DNA of 64,000 bases from Eupransor demetentiae (GCF_963930865.1 NZ_CAWVOH010000001.1:372001-436000), one strand, 5' to 3'. Counted from the stretch's first letter, positions 44,451-54,141 are shown. Numbers and translations are program-made. The notes: generated by a model not told the origin, from the sequence alone.

Positions 44451-45872
44451 ATGAAAAAGACGAAAATCGTCTCAACCCTTGGTCCTTCATCATCTGATGT
44501 AGACACCATTGTAAAGTTAATTGAAGCCGGAGCAAACGTGTTCCGTTTCAACTTCTCTCACGGTGATCATGAAGAACACCTTGGCCGCATGAAGAACGTT
44601 GCGGAAGCCGAGAAGATTACTGGTAAGACTGTTGGTCGTATGTTGGACACTAAGGGTGCCGAAATCCGTACGACTAAGCAAGCTGATGGCAAGATTGAAT
44701 TCCACACTGGTGATGTTTTCCGTATCTCAATGGACGCCAGCATCGAAGGAACTCACGACAAGATTGCCGTTACTTACCCTGGTTTGTATGACGATGTTAA
44801 GGTTGGCGGACAAGTACTTTTCGATGACGGTTTGCTTGCAACGACTGTTACTGAAAAGGATGACGCTACTCGCGAATTAGTAGTCAAGGCTGAAAACAAC
44901 GGTTTGCTTGGTTCACGTAAGGGTGTTAACGCCCCAGGTGTTTCAATCAACTTGCCTGGTATCACTGAAAAGGATGCCGATGACATCCGCTTCGGTTTGG
45001 ATCACGAAATCAACTACATCGCTGCTTCATTCGTTCGTAAGCCTGAAGATGTTTTGGATATTCGTGCCTTGTTGAAGGAAAAGAACATGGAACATGTTCA
45101 AATCATCCCTAAGATCGAATCACAAGAAGGTATCGACAACTTGGAAGCTGTTTTGGAAGTTTCTGATGGTTTGATGGTTCCTCGTGGTGACATGGGTGTT
45201 GAAATCCCTGCGCAAAACGTTCCTTTGATCCAAAAGGACATGATTCGCAAGATGAACAAGCGTGGTTTGCCAGTTATTACTGCCACTCAAATGCTTGACT
45301 CAATGGAAGAAAACCCACGTCCTACGCGTGCCGAAGTTTCTGACGTTGCCAACGCCGTCTTTGATGGTACTGATGCAACCATGCTTTCTGGTGAATCAGC
45401 TAACGGTGATTACCCAGTTGAAGCTGTTGCCATGATGGCTGCTATTGATGAAAAGGCTGAATCAGCTTTGACTATCGATGGTCACCACGAAGACACTTTC
45501 TACATGAACGATGACCCAGTTGAAGATGTTGCTTCAGCTGCTGCTCGTTTGTCAGACCGCGTTGGTGCTAAGGCAGTTGTTGTTTTGACTGAATCTGGCT
45601 ACGAAGCACGTATGCTTTCAAAGCACCGTCCAGCTGCTAACATCATCGCTTTGACTGACTCAGTTCGTGTACAACACGGTTTGACTTTGAACAACGGCGT
45701 TGTTCCTGTCTTGGCTGACAAGCCAGCCACTGTTGATGACTTGGTTGACCAAGCCAAGAAGGCTGCTAAGGACCAAGGATTGGCCGAAGCAGGCGACAAG
45801 ATTGTTGTTATGTCAGTTGCACCTATCGACTTCGGTAAGGCAAGCAACATGACTTCAGTTGAAACGCTCTAA
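44451..45872 (+). CDS. pyk: Pyruvate kinase
   Basis: It converts PEP and ADP to pyruvate and ATP at the end of glycolysis. The 473-residue protein begins KKTKIVSTLGPSSSD and shows FRFNFSHGDHEEH, MLDTKGAEIRT, IPKIESQEGIDNL and PVITATQMLDSME. It lacks the extra C-terminal PEP-utiliser domain of Bacillus and many lactobacilli. Codon choice is markedly more biased (GGT, ACT, CGT, TCA) than that of its neighbours, as expected for a highly expressed glycolytic gene. The ATG at 44451 has an AAAGGAG SD. It is monocistronic, ending at a strong terminator. Confidence 0.97.
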   Translation: MKKTKIVSTLGPSSSDVDTIVKLIEAGANVFRFNFSHGDHEEHLGRMKNVAEAEKITGKTVGRMLDTKGAEIRTTKQADGKIEFHTGDVFRISMDASIEGTHDKIAVTYPGLYDDVKVGGQVLFDDGLLATTVTEKDDATRELVVKAENNGLLGSRKGVNAPGVSINLPGITEKDADDIRFGLDHEINYIAASFVRKPEDVLDIRALLKEKNMEHVQIIPKIESQEGIDNLEAVLEVSDGLMVPRGDMGVEIPAQNVPLIQKDMIRKMNKRGLPVITATQMLDSMEENPRPTRAEVSDVANAVFDGTDATMLSGESANGDYPVEAVAMMAAIDEKAESALTIDGHHEDTFYMNDDPVEDVASAAARLSDRVGAKAVVVLTESGYEARMLSKHRPAANIIALTDSVRVQHGLTLNNGVVPVLADKPATVDDLVDQAKKAAKDQGLAEAGDKIVVMSVAPIDFGKASNMTSVETL

Positions 45873-45888
45873 TATTCAATTTAAGTAA

Positions 45889-45918
45889 AGAAGACCAGCC
45901 TTTGGCTGGTCTTTTTTT
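45889..45918 (+). terminator. Terminator of pyk
   Basis: AAAGACCAGCC pairs with GGCTGGTCTTT around TTT, with seven T. Confidence 0.92.
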
Positions 45919-45961
45919 GTGTTAAAATGGGATAAGATTAAAGCTTAGAGGTGCTCTTTTT

Positions 45962-46948
45962 TTGGCAGAACAAACACAAAAAAATTTTACTTTTGACAAC
46001 ATTGAACAAACCAGCAAGTTAACCGGTGTCCAGGATGATTATCTAAAGTTAATCGAGGATGCTCTTGAGGTTAAGCTAAGCCCGCGAGGAACCCAAGTGA
46101 ATATTAGCGGGGAAGCCGAGCAGGTTTCTTTGGCCTATCAGGTTCTAAAGGCCCTCGTCCAGCTGGTAAAAAAGCAAATTTCGATTTCCGCCGCTGACAT
46201 CGTTTCAGCAACGACGATGGCCAAGCGCGGTACCTTAGAGTACTTCGCGGATCTCTATTCTGAAACTCTGATTCGCGATTATAAAGGTCGCGCCGTTCGC
46301 GTTAAGAACTTTGGTCAGCGCCAATACATTCATTCCATTCGTCAAAATGATGTCACTTTTGGCATTGGACCGGCGGGAACGGGTAAGACTTTCTTGGCCG
46401 TTGTAATGGCGATTTCAGCCTTGAAAAAGGGCGACGTGGAACGAATTATTATTACCCGTCCTGCAGTTGAGGCCGGCGAATCGCTTGGCTTTTTGCCCGG
46501 TGATTTGAAAGAAAAGGTCGATCCTTACATGCGGCCCATTTATGATGCCATGAACACGCTGGTCGGCAGTGAACACACCGCCCGACTCTTGGAGCGGGGC
46601 ACGATTGAAATTGCGCCTTTGGCTTACATGCGTGGTCGAACCTTAGATGATGCCTTTATTATTTTGGATGAAGCGCAGAATACCACCAACCAGCAGATGA
46701 AGATGTTCCTAACTCGGCTTGGCTTTGGTTCTAAGATGATTGTTAACGGGGATATTTCCCAGATTGACCTTCCCCGAGGAGCTAAGTCCGGCTTGATTTC
46801 AGCACAGCGTGTTTTGCGTAATGTTGACCACCTGAATTTCGTCAACTTCTCATCGGGTGATGTTGTTCGTCATCCAGTTGTTGGTCAAATCGTTAACGCC
46901 TACGAAGCAGCCGATGCTCGTTTGGCGGAGTTAAAGAAGGAGTCGTAA
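45962..46948 (+). CDS. phoH: PhoH family ATPase
   Basis: A 328-residue PhoH-like (YbeZ-type) P-loop ATPase linked to RNA and ribosome metabolism together with YbeY. Walker A is GPAGTGKTFLAVVMA; further blocks are IITRPAVEAGESLGFLPGD, the Walker B AFIILDEAQNTTNQQMKMFLTR and NGDISQIDLPRG. The start is TTG with an AGAGGTG SD; no ATG is available near the family N-terminus. It overlaps ybeY by one base. Confidence 0.93.
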   Translation: MAEQTQKNFTFDNIEQTSKLTGVQDDYLKLIEDALEVKLSPRGTQVNISGEAEQVSLAYQVLKALVQLVKKQISISAADIVSATTMAKRGTLEYFADLYSETLIRDYKGRAVRVKNFGQRQYIHSIRQNDVTFGIGPAGTGKTFLAVVMAISALKKGDVERIIITRPAVEAGESLGFLPGDLKEKVDPYMRPIYDAMNTLVGSEHTARLLERGTIEIAPLAYMRGRTLDDAFIILDEAQNTTNQQMKMFLTRLGFGSKMIVNGDISQIDLPRGAKSGLISAQRVLRNVDHLNFVNFSSGDVVRHPVVGQIVNAYEAADARLAELKKES

Positions 46949-47430
46949 TGGATTTAGCATTAATTGACCAAACCAAAGATGGCGTCAGTCAGTATCATTT
47001 GGATTTGGTTAAGTCAGTTTTGAATTATGCCGGGCAGTATTTGCACCTTGCCGACAATACCGAAATGTCTGTAACCTTCATGAATAACGATGAAATTCAC
47101 CGTTACAACAAGGAATATCGTGGCATTGACAAGCCGACCGATGTTATCTCATTTGCCATTGAAGATGATGGTGATGACTTACCGGTTTTGCCGGATGAAG
47201 AAATGGACGCCGAGATTGCTGAAAACATTGGCGATATCTTGGTTTCTGTCGACATTATTGCCTCACAGGCTGAATATTTGGGCCACAGCTATGAACGGGA
47301 ACTCGGCTTTCTAGTTGTCCATGGTTTCCTGCACTTGAACGGCTATGACCACATGCTGGGCGATGCCGAAGAAAAGGAAATGTTTGATCTGCAAAGGAAT
47401 ATCCTCGATGACTACGGACTCACGCGATAA
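46948..47430 (+). CDS. ybeY: Endoribonuclease YbeY
   Basis: A zinc-dependent RNase acting in 16S rRNA maturation. The 160-residue protein has the three-His motif in VVHGFLHLNGYDHM near residue 130 and the conserved YRGIDKPTDVISFA. It sits in the conserved phoH-ybeY-dgkA-era order and overlaps dgkA by 23 bases. Confidence 0.96.
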   Translation: MDLALIDQTKDGVSQYHLDLVKSVLNYAGQYLHLADNTEMSVTFMNNDEIHRYNKEYRGIDKPTDVISFAIEDDGDDLPVLPDEEMDAEIAENIGDILVSVDIIASQAEYLGHSYERELGFLVVHGFLHLNGYDHMLGDAEEKEMFDLQRNILDDYGLTR

Positions 47431-47803
47431 GCAGCATCAGATCACTAGAAACCACTCTCTGGCCGCTGCCATTAAGAATTCCTGGAACGGAATTTGGACG
47501 GTTATCCGGCGAGAACGCAACATGCGGATTCACATTGCTGCAGCGCTTGTTATCGGCATTGCCGCTTTGTTTGACCACTTGAAACCAATCGAATGGCTTC
47601 CTTTGATTGCGGCGATTACCTTGGTCATTTGCCTGGAGTTCGTCAATACGATTGTGGAAGCCTTGGTGGACCTAATTGTTGGTCATCATTACGATATCAA
47701 AGCCGGTTTGGCTAAGGATGTTGCCGCTGGTTTGGTTTCCTTTGCGGTCTTCATCGAACTCTTAGTGGTCGCCATTGTTTTCTGGTCGCATTTTAAAGGA
47801 TAA
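47408..47803 (+). CDS. dgkA: Diacylglycerol/undecaprenol kinase family protein
   Basis: A 131-residue integral membrane kinase, in Gram-positives mainly an undecaprenol kinase. Family blocks are NSWNGIWTVIRRERNMRIHIAA, then three transmembrane helices and ICLEFVNTIVEALVDLIVG carrying the catalytic Glu and Asn. The ATG at 47408 lies inside ybeY; similarity starts just after it. era follows after 14 bases. Confidence 0.9.
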   Translation: MTTDSRDKQHQITRNHSLAAAIKNSWNGIWTVIRRERNMRIHIAAALVIGIAALFDHLKPIEWLPLIAAITLVICLEFVNTIVEALVDLIVGHHYDIKAGLAKDVAAGLVSFAVFIELLVVAIVFWSHFKG

Positions 47804-47817
47804 AAAGAGGAATTTTT

Positions 47818-48729
47818 ATGGTAGCAGAAGGATTTAAGTCAGGCTTTGTCGCCATTATTGGTCGCCCCAACGTAGGGAAGTCGACTTTGTTAAACCGCAT
47901 TGTTGGTGAAAAAATCGCCATTATGTCAAATAAGGCACAAACAACGCGTAACAAGATTCAGGGAATTTATACGACTGATAAGGCCCAGGTAGTTTTCATT
48001 GATACACCTGGTGTCCACAAGCCACAAAACTCCCTAGGGGACTTCATGGTTAAGTCCGCCTTTTCGGCCCTGCATGAAGCCGATGCCGTTTGGTTTGTTG
48101 TTGATGCTAGTCAGGAACGTGGTCGCGGCGATAACTTCATCATTGACCGCTTGAAGGAAGTTAAAAACACACCGATTTACCTGCTGATTAACAAGATTGA
48201 TTTGATTGAAAAATCCGAACTTTTCCATGTGATTGAAAGCTACCAAGCCGATGCGCCGGAGTGGACTGAGATTTTCCCAATCTCGGCAACAGAAGGGGAT
48301 AACGTTCCGGAATTGCTTGATTCGGTTATCGAACACCTGGACGAAGGACCACAGTACTTTGATTCTGACCAGTTGACGGATCACCCGGAACGCTTCGTCA
48401 TTTCTGAATTGATTCGGGAAAAAGTCTTGCAGTTAACGCAGCAGGAAGTGCCACACTCCGTTGCCGTAGTTATCGATAATATCGAACAAGAGCCCGGCGA
48501 CAAGGTCCACATTCAGGCTTCCATCATCGTTGAACGTCCGACCCAAAAGAACATTGTCATTGGTAAACAGGGCCAGATGATTAAGCAAATTGGAATTCGC
48601 GCCCGCAAGGACATTGAGCGTTTGCTAGGAAGCAAGGTTTTCCTTGAAACCTGGGTTAAGGTCGAACCACGTTGGCGTGATCGTCCGCAGGCCTTGCAAT
48701 CACTTGGTTACCGTGAAGAAGATTACTAA
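47818..48729 (+). CDS. era: GTPase Era
   Basis: Era binds 16S rRNA and controls 30S assembly. The 303-residue protein has G1 GRPNVGKSTLLNRIVG, G2 QTTRNKIQG, G3 DTPGVHKPQN, G4 NKIDLIE and a C-terminal KH domain with IVIGKQGQMIKQIGIRARKDIE. It has an AAAGAGG SD, and recO follows after 15 bases. Confidence 0.97.
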   Translation: MVAEGFKSGFVAIIGRPNVGKSTLLNRIVGEKIAIMSNKAQTTRNKIQGIYTTDKAQVVFIDTPGVHKPQNSLGDFMVKSAFSALHEADAVWFVVDASQERGRGDNFIIDRLKEVKNTPIYLLINKIDLIEKSELFHVIESYQADAPEWTEIFPISATEGDNVPELLDSVIEHLDEGPQYFDSDQLTDHPERFVISELIREKVLQLTQQEVPHSVAVVIDNIEQEPGDKVHIQASIIVERPTQKNIVIGKQGQMIKQIGIRARKDIERLLGSKVFLETWVKVEPRWRDRPQALQSLGYREEDY

Positions 48730-48744
48730 AATATAAGGTAGATT

Positions 48745-49533
48745 ATGGCCATTATGCACGGGGTCGTTTTATACACCCGCCCTTATCGTGATAATGATTT
48801 ACTCGTCCGTATGCTAACTCAAGAAGCTGGTTTACGGACCTTTTTAGCACGTGGGGCTAAAAAAAATAATAGTAAATTAGCCGCTGGTGTCCAGCCCTAC
48901 ACGCTTAATTCCTTCGAGGGCAAGCTGCCTAAACAACAAGAGGGTTTGGGCTATCTGAACTCCATTCAAAGTAGTCACTACTTTCGCACGGTGGTCGAAG
49001 ACTTAAACATTTCGGCCTACGTAGCCTTAATTGCCAAGTTAATTGACCTATCCTTCGAGGAGGGGCAGCCCATCGAAGATTGGTACGACAAGTTTTGCCA
49101 AGCTTTAGAGAAGTTAGATCAGGGCTTAGACCCACAAATCATTACCAATATTTTCGAGATTCAACTGCTAAAACCTTTGGGGGTTGAACCGAATTTGCGT
49201 GCTGATCCAATTGACGGACAGATGGACGGGCAGTTTGATTACTCGGAAAAATACAATGGCATCATTGCCGAAAACCACTACTATCTGGATGATAACCGCC
49301 TCCATCTCGATCAAAAAACAATTTTTTATCTTCGTCAGTTTTCCCAGATAAAGCTCAGTCAGATTAACCAAATTAAGATTTCACCGGCGACTAAGCGGAG
49401 TTTGCAGAAGGTGATTGATTACATTTACGATCAGCAGGTCGGTTTGAAACCAAAAGAGAAGGTCTTCATTCAAAGCATGGATCGCTGGCAGAGCGATTTA
49501 AGTCGATTGGTTCAAGAAAGGAATTTACCATGA
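48745..49533 (+). CDS. recO: DNA repair protein RecO
   Basis: RecO, with RecF and RecR, loads RecA at gaps. The 262-residue protein has the N-terminal OB-fold pattern GVVLYTRPYRDNDLLVRMLTQEAG and GAKKNNSKLAAGVQPYTL. The C-terminal zinc Cys found in many RecO proteins are not evident. It has the conserved era-recO adjacency and overlaps the asparaginase gene by 4 bases. Confidence 0.9.
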   Translation: MAIMHGVVLYTRPYRDNDLLVRMLTQEAGLRTFLARGAKKNNSKLAAGVQPYTLNSFEGKLPKQQEGLGYLNSIQSSHYFRTVVEDLNISAYVALIAKLIDLSFEEGQPIEDWYDKFCQALEKLDQGLDPQIITNIFEIQLLKPLGVEPNLRADPIDGQMDGQFDYSEKYNGIIAENHYYLDDNRLHLDQKTIFYLRQFSQIKLSQINQIKISPATKRSLQKVIDYIYDQQVGLKPKEKVFIQSMDRWQSDLSRLVQERNLP

Positions 49534-50492
49534 AAAAGATTTTGGTCCTACATACTGGTGGCACAATTGCCATGCACGCTGATGACGATGGTGATGTGGA
49601 AACTGGTGCGGTTAACCCTCTCAATAACGTCAACATCGACTTGCCCGAAATGGAACTACAGGTTGAAAACGTTTTTAACTTGCCTAGTGAACACATCGGT
49701 CCGGAACACATGTTAAAAATCCAGCAACGCATTTTAGCTGCCGGAAACGACTTTGATGGGGTCGTGATTACCCACGGAACCGATACGTTAGAAGAAACGT
49801 CGTATTTCTTGGACGGAACCCTAGACGTTGATTTCCCAATCGTGATGACCGGTGCCATGCGTTCTTCAAACGAATTGGGATCGGATGGCCTTTATAATTA
49901 CCAATCAGCTCTTCGTGTCGCTTTAGACGATCAATCCGCTGGACGAGGGGTCTTGGTCGTAATGAATGATGAAATTCACGCAGCCCGCTTTGTCACGAAG
50001 ACCCACACAACCAACGTGGCCACATTTGCTTCCCCAGTTTCTGGAGCAATGGGCTTGATTACGAAGCGTCGTATTATTTATTTATACAATCTACCTGAAC
50101 AGACGAAATACCCAATTCAGGCCGTTGAAAAGCGTATTCCAGTACTTAAAGCATATGCTGGAATGGATGGACAACTCCTTGAACTCTTATCACAAAGTGG
50201 AATTGATGGTATTATTATAGAAGCATTGGGTGCTGGAAATTTGGCGGAAGCCGCCGCACGCGGTGTACAAGTCTTGTTACAAGAAGGCATTCCCGTTGTC
50301 ATTGTGTCGCGCAGTTTCAAGGGAGTGGCCGAACCGGTCTATGACTACTTAGGGGGTGGGATTCAGCTCGAAAAAGATGGTGCTATTTTCGCTAACGCAA
50401 TCAACGGCCAAAAGGCGCGTTTGAAGCTCTTAATTGGACTAGAAAACAACCTTAGCGGCCAGAAGTTGAACAGTTTTATGCAGCAATTCTGA
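49530..50492 (+). CDS. ansA: L-asparaginase
   Basis: A 320-residue asparaginase/glutaminase-family enzyme converting Asn to Asp and ammonia. The two catalytic Thr are in LHTGGTIAMHA and THGTDTLEETSYFL, and the binding region is TGAMRSSNELGSDG. It has no signal peptide, so it is cytoplasmic (type I). It overlaps recO by 4 bases; glyA follows after a 42-base gap with a strong SD. Confidence 0.93.
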   Translation: MKKILVLHTGGTIAMHADDDGDVETGAVNPLNNVNIDLPEMELQVENVFNLPSEHIGPEHMLKIQQRILAAGNDFDGVVITHGTDTLEETSYFLDGTLDVDFPIVMTGAMRSSNELGSDGLYNYQSALRVALDDQSAGRGVLVVMNDEIHAARFVTKTHTTNVATFASPVSGAMGLITKRRIIYLYNLPEQTKYPIQAVEKRIPVLKAYAGMDGQLLELLSQSGIDGIIIEALGAGNLAEAAARGVQVLLQEGIPVVIVSRSFKGVAEPVYDYLGGGIQLEKDGAIFANAINGQKARLKLLIGLENNLSGQKLNSFMQQF

Positions 50493-50534
50493 GTCTCATA
50501 ACAGCCGCCTAGCGGTCATTTGAAGGGGGAACCT

Positions 50535-51767
50535 ATGTCGTATCAAGATAACGATCCACTTGTATGGAGCGCAATTCAGCAAGAAGCCGCTCGTCAAAAC
50601 CGTAACATTGAACTAATTGCCTCTGAAAACTTTGCTTCCCAAGCCGTTCGCGCGGCGCAAGGTTCTGTTTTAACCAATAAGTACGCTGAAGGTTATCCCT
50701 ACAAGCGTTACTATGGTGGAACGGAATATGTTGATGTCATCGAACAGCTTGCGATTGACCGTTTGAAGGAACTTTTTGGTGCTGAATATGCCAATGTTCA
50801 GCCTCATTCTGGTTCCCAAGCCAACGCTGCCGCTTACATGGCTTTCTTGAAGCCTGGCGACAAGATTTTGGGTATGGGACTGGAAGCGGGGGGGCACTTG
50901 ACCCACGGTGCGAAGGTATCCTTCTCTGGTAAGATGTACGAATCTTATGCCTACGGCTTGAACCCCGAAACGGAAGAATTGGATTACGATGCCATTACGC
51001 AGCAAGCACGTGAATTGAAGCCTCAGATGATCGTGGCGGGTGCTTCTGCTTATTCTCGCATTATTGACTTCAAGAAATTCCGCGCGATTGCTGACGAAGT
51101 GGGCGCTTACTTGATGGTCGACATGGCCCACATTGCTGGTTTGGTTGCTGCTGGTTTGCATCCTAATCCAGTGGGCATCGCCGACGTCGTCACTTCAACG
51201 ACCCACAAGACTTTGCGTGGCCCTCGTGGCGGTATTATCTTATCTCAGGAAAAGTACGCTAAGCAGCTTAATTCAGCGATTTTCCCTGGTTCACAGGGTG
51301 GTCCTTTGGAACAAGTTATTGCTGCTAAGGCCATTGCCTTTGGCGAAGCTTTGCGTCCCGAATTTAAGGACTACGCTCGCCAGGTCATTGCCAATGCCCA
51401 AGCGATGGCGGAAACTTTCAACGCTAGCAAGAACATCCGTGTTGTCGCTGGCGGTACCGATAACCATCTTTTCAACCTCGATTTGACTCAGACCGAACTT
51501 AATGGAAAGCAAACGCAAGACTTGTTGGATTCCGTATCCATCACAACGAACAAAGAAGCTTTGCCAAATGAACAACTCAGTCCCTTCGTAACTTCTGGTA
51601 TCCGTGTTGGAACGGCTGCCATTACCACGCGTGGCTTTAAGGAAGGTGATGCACGAAAGGTTGCTGAATTGATGATTGAAGCGATTGAAAATCCAAACGA
51701 TGCTAAGGTTCTGCAGCAGGTTAAACGCCAAGCTGAAGAACTATCAATGCTTCATCGTTTTGCTTAA
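50535..51767 (+). CDS. glyA: Serine hydroxymethyltransferase
   Basis: A PLP enzyme interconverting serine and glycine while charging tetrahydrofolate with a one-carbon unit. The 410-residue protein shows IELIASENFASQAV, GSQANAAAYMAFL, HLTHGAKVSFSGK, DMAHIAGLVAAGLHPNP and the PLP Lys in TSTTHKTLRGPRGG. The ATG at 50535 has an AAGGGGG SD. Downstream, the 5-formyl-THF ligase is also one-carbon metabolism. Confidence 0.97.
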   Translation: MSYQDNDPLVWSAIQQEAARQNRNIELIASENFASQAVRAAQGSVLTNKYAEGYPYKRYYGGTEYVDVIEQLAIDRLKELFGAEYANVQPHSGSQANAAAYMAFLKPGDKILGMGLEAGGHLTHGAKVSFSGKMYESYAYGLNPETEELDYDAITQQARELKPQMIVAGASAYSRIIDFKKFRAIADEVGAYLMVDMAHIAGLVAAGLHPNPVGIADVVTSTTHKTLRGPRGGIILSQEKYAKQLNSAIFPGSQGGPLEQVIAAKAIAFGEALRPEFKDYARQVIANAQAMAETFNASKNIRVVAGGTDNHLFNLDLTQTELNGKQTQDLLDSVSITTNKEALPNEQLSPFVTSGIRVGTAAITTRGFKEGDARKVAELMIEAIENPNDAKVLQQVKRQAEELSMLHRFA

Positions 51768-51777
51768 TGAATAAAAA

Positions 51778-51802
51778 GAAAGCTGCTTAGCAGCTTTTTT
51801 TG
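51778..51802 (+). terminator. Terminator of glyA
   Basis: AAAGCTGC pairs with GCAGCTTT around TTA, followed by a T run. Confidence 0.9.
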
Positions 51803-51815
51803 TTAGGATGGATTC

Positions 51816-52343
51816 ATGAATAAGAATGAATTACGGCAGCAGCAAAAGAAAGCGTTGAAGGCGGTCCCGGCTGACCAACGCAAAAGGGCGGAAGAAGCGC
51901 TCTATCAGCAACTGTGGCAAAGTGCTCTTTGGCAGGCTAGTCAAAGTGTCGCGCTAACGCTCAGTCTTCCCTTTGAATTAAACACGGAACCACTGATTAG
52001 AGCGGCATGGCAGGCTGGTAAACGAGTTTTAGTTCCTAAAATTACGGATGGGGAAATGCACTTTGTTACCATCACGACCGGCAGCGTCTTTGATCCCGGA
52101 GTAATGGGCATTGCCGAACCTAGCAGTCAGGATTATCAGGATCCAGCTGGCATTGATTTGGCTATAATTCCTGGTTTAGCCTTCACCAAAACAGGGGAAC
52201 GGTTGGGTTTCGGTGCCGGCTACTACGACCGCTTCTTAAGCACCTTTCAAGGTCATTCCGTCGCACTGGCCCTGCCGGAACAGGTCCTCACAGAACTACC
52301 AATGGAGCCTCATGATCAGCTTGTGGAAGCGATTATTTTTTAA
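51816..52343 (+). CDS. 5-formyltetrahydrofolate cyclo-ligase
   Basis: It uses ATP to convert 5-formyl-THF to 5,10-methenyl-THF. The 175-residue protein has the start LRQQQKKALKAV, VALTLSLPFELNTEP, the substrate-binding RVLVPKI and the C-terminal PGLAFTKTGERLGFGAGYYDRFL with GxGxGYYDR-type residues. TAGGAT at 51804-51809 lies 7 bases before the ATG, so the message may be leaderless or use AGGAT as a weak SD. Confidence 0.92.
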   Translation: MNKNELRQQQKKALKAVPADQRKRAEEALYQQLWQSALWQASQSVALTLSLPFELNTEPLIRAAWQAGKRVLVPKITDGEMHFVTITTGSVFDPGVMGIAEPSSQDYQDPAGIDLAIIPGLAFTKTGERLGFGAGYYDRFLSTFQGHSVALALPEQVLTELPMEPHDQLVEAIIF

Positions 52344-52371
52344 GAGCATTTTAATAAAAGTGCTCTTTTAT
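52342..52371 (+). terminator. Rho-independent terminator
   Basis: AAGAGCA with TGCTCTT and an A/T inner stem, followed by T residues. It lies immediately upstream of the SOS promoter. Confidence 0.8.
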
Positions 52372-52375
52372 TTTC

Positions 52376-52404
52376 TTGTCAAAACGAACAAATGTTCGTA
52401 TAAT
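52376..52404 (+). promoter_or_regulatory. LexA-box promoter of the Y-polymerase operon
   Basis: TTGTCA (52376-52381), a 17-base spacer and TATAAT (52399-52404). The spacer is filled by the palindromic LexA-type box CGAACAAATGTTCG (52385-52398), so repressor binding would directly exclude RNA polymerase. Confidence 0.88.
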
Positions 52405-52433
52405 ATAAATATCAAAAAGAGGAGGTCACGAAG

Positions 52434-53765
52434 ATGACAGGGTCAAGCTTGGCGGATATTTATGCTGACGAAGAACGGCGTGTTATTTTACTCATTGATT
52501 CCAAGAGTTTTTACGCCAGTGTTGAATGCGTGGAACGCAATTTGAATCCGCTGAAGGCCTTGCTCGTCGTGATGTCCCACCAGGAAAATGACACGGGTGG
52601 TTTGGTGCTGGCCTCTTCGCCGATGGCTAAGAAAACGTTGGGGATTAGCAACGTGACGCGTCAGCGTGATGTGCCCGATTTGCCAGGCTTAATTAAGGCC
52701 CAACCGCGCATGAATCTCTACATTCAAGAGAACCTCAAGATTAATAATATCTACCGCCAGTACGTTGATGACGATCACCTACTGCCTTACTCCATCGATG
52801 AGTCCATCTTAGACATAACCGATTTTTGGCATTTATTTGGAAAGAGTCCGGTTGAAGTCGCTCGTAAGATTCAGCACCAAGTTCGCAAGGAGACTGGGAT
52901 TTACCTCTCTGTAGGAATCGGCGACAGCCCGGTTTTAGCCAAGATGGCCTTGGATTTAGATGCTAAGAGCCGCCCCGATTTATTGGCGGTCTGGCACTAT
53001 GAAGATGTTCCTGAAAAGCTATGGCCAATTGATAATTTCCGTAAAGTCTGGGGAATCGGTTCTCAGACAGCCGCTAAGCTAGAACGCTGGGGGATTCATT
53101 CCATGGGTGATTTAGCTCAAAGTGACCCCTATATTATTCGTGATCGGCTTGGTTTAGTCGGTGAACAGCTGTATGCCCAAGCCTGGGGTATCGACCGTTC
53201 CCAGTTAGATGAGATCGTTAAGCCGAAGAATAAATCCTATAGTAACTCGCAAGTTTTGCCACGGAACTATCAATCTGCTGATGAAATTCGGGTGGTGGTC
53301 AAAGAAATGGCCGACCAAGTGGCCAGCCGGATTCGTGCCCATCATCAGACAACGAGTTTGGTTAGTCTCTACCTGGGTTATGCCAATCGTGGGACCAACT
53401 TCGGGAACCGTCACCGTGGCGGCCGGGGATTGCACCAGCAAGTTCGAATTGAACCCACGAATCAGAGTGCCGAATTGATTAAGATCATGAGTGCGATTTT
53501 TGACCGCTACTGGACGGGGGAAGCCGTTCGACACGTTGGGGTTAGCTATGATGACCTCCATCTCGAAGCGGCCCAGCAACTCGACTTTTTTAGCAAGAAT
53601 GAAGTTCGAGAGCACCAAATTCAGATTGATCAAACGATGGACCAAATTCGCCAACGCTTTGGGACTGCCTCGCTTGTTCGAGCGATGTCACTCGAAAGGG
53701 GGGCGACGGCCATTAGTCGTGCCAATCTAGTCGGTGGTCATAATGGAGGAAATGCCTATGGATAA
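52434..53765 (+). CDS. Y-family DNA polymerase, UmuC/UvrX (YqjW) type
   Basis: A translesion polymerase, 443 residues. The catalytic Asp region is LLIDSKSFYASVECVER, further blocks are YSIDESILDITDFW, and SVGIGDSPVLAKMALD; helix-hairpin-helix VWGIGSQTAAKLERWGI follows, then a little-finger domain. The MSHQENDTGGLVLASSPMAK segment is typical of the UvrX/YqjW branch rather than DinB. It has an AGAGGAGG SD, is under a LexA box, and is the first gene of a three-gene operon with a YolD-like gene. Confidence 0.93.
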   Translation: MTGSSLADIYADEERRVILLIDSKSFYASVECVERNLNPLKALLVVMSHQENDTGGLVLASSPMAKKTLGISNVTRQRDVPDLPGLIKAQPRMNLYIQENLKINNIYRQYVDDDHLLPYSIDESILDITDFWHLFGKSPVEVARKIQHQVRKETGIYLSVGIGDSPVLAKMALDLDAKSRPDLLAVWHYEDVPEKLWPIDNFRKVWGIGSQTAAKLERWGIHSMGDLAQSDPYIIRDRLGLVGEQLYAQAWGIDRSQLDEIVKPKNKSYSNSQVLPRNYQSADEIRVVVKEMADQVASRIRAHHQTTSLVSLYLGYANRGTNFGNRHRGGRGLHQQVRIEPTNQSAELIKIMSAIFDRYWTGEAVRHVGVSYDDLHLEAAQQLDFFSKNEVREHQIQIDQTMDQIRQRFGTASLVRAMSLERGATAISRANLVGGHNGGNAYG

Positions 53766-54141
53766 GCGCAATGATCCGGAGTTCTTGCGACAGGTAGCCG
53801 TTTACTTCAGGGAAGATTACCGTGAACGAGGCAAGATCAAGTGGAATGGTTTCTTTTTGTCAGACCACACGCTCAAAATGAAGGAAGAAAAGCGAGAGCG
53901 GCTCACGCATGAGAAGCTTAGTGGCACTTTGACGACAGCTGAAATGATGGCGATTAGTCAACACGCTTGGGCCAATAATCGCCTCATTTGGCTGCAACCG
54001 AATGTACAGGATCAAAACGGTAATTTAGCAGCCAGTCAGACTGGCCAGATATCGAGCTTTTCATCGGAAGGACTCGTCCTAAAAAAGACTGCTTGGGCTT
54101 GGGACGAGATTCGCTGTATTAAGGAGATTGAACATGGATAG
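53758..54141 (+). CDS. YolD-like protein
   Basis: A 127-residue protein of the YolD-like type: it starts DKRNDPEFLRQVAVYF, has RGKIKWNGFFLSDHTLKMKEE and ends with a beta-rich half (KKTAWAWDEIRCIKEIE). YolD-like genes often follow UvrX/YqjW polymerases in Firmicutes, where they are thought to play an accessory or UmuD-like role, which is not proven. The ATG at 53758 has a GGAGG SD; it overlaps the polymerase end by 8 bases and the next gene by 8 bases. Confidence 0.82.
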   Translation: MDKRNDPEFLRQVAVYFREDYRERGKIKWNGFFLSDHTLKMKEEKRERLTHEKLSGTLTTAEMMAISQHAWANNRLIWLQPNVQDQNGNLAASQTGQISSFSSEGLVLKKTAWAWDEIRCIKEIEHG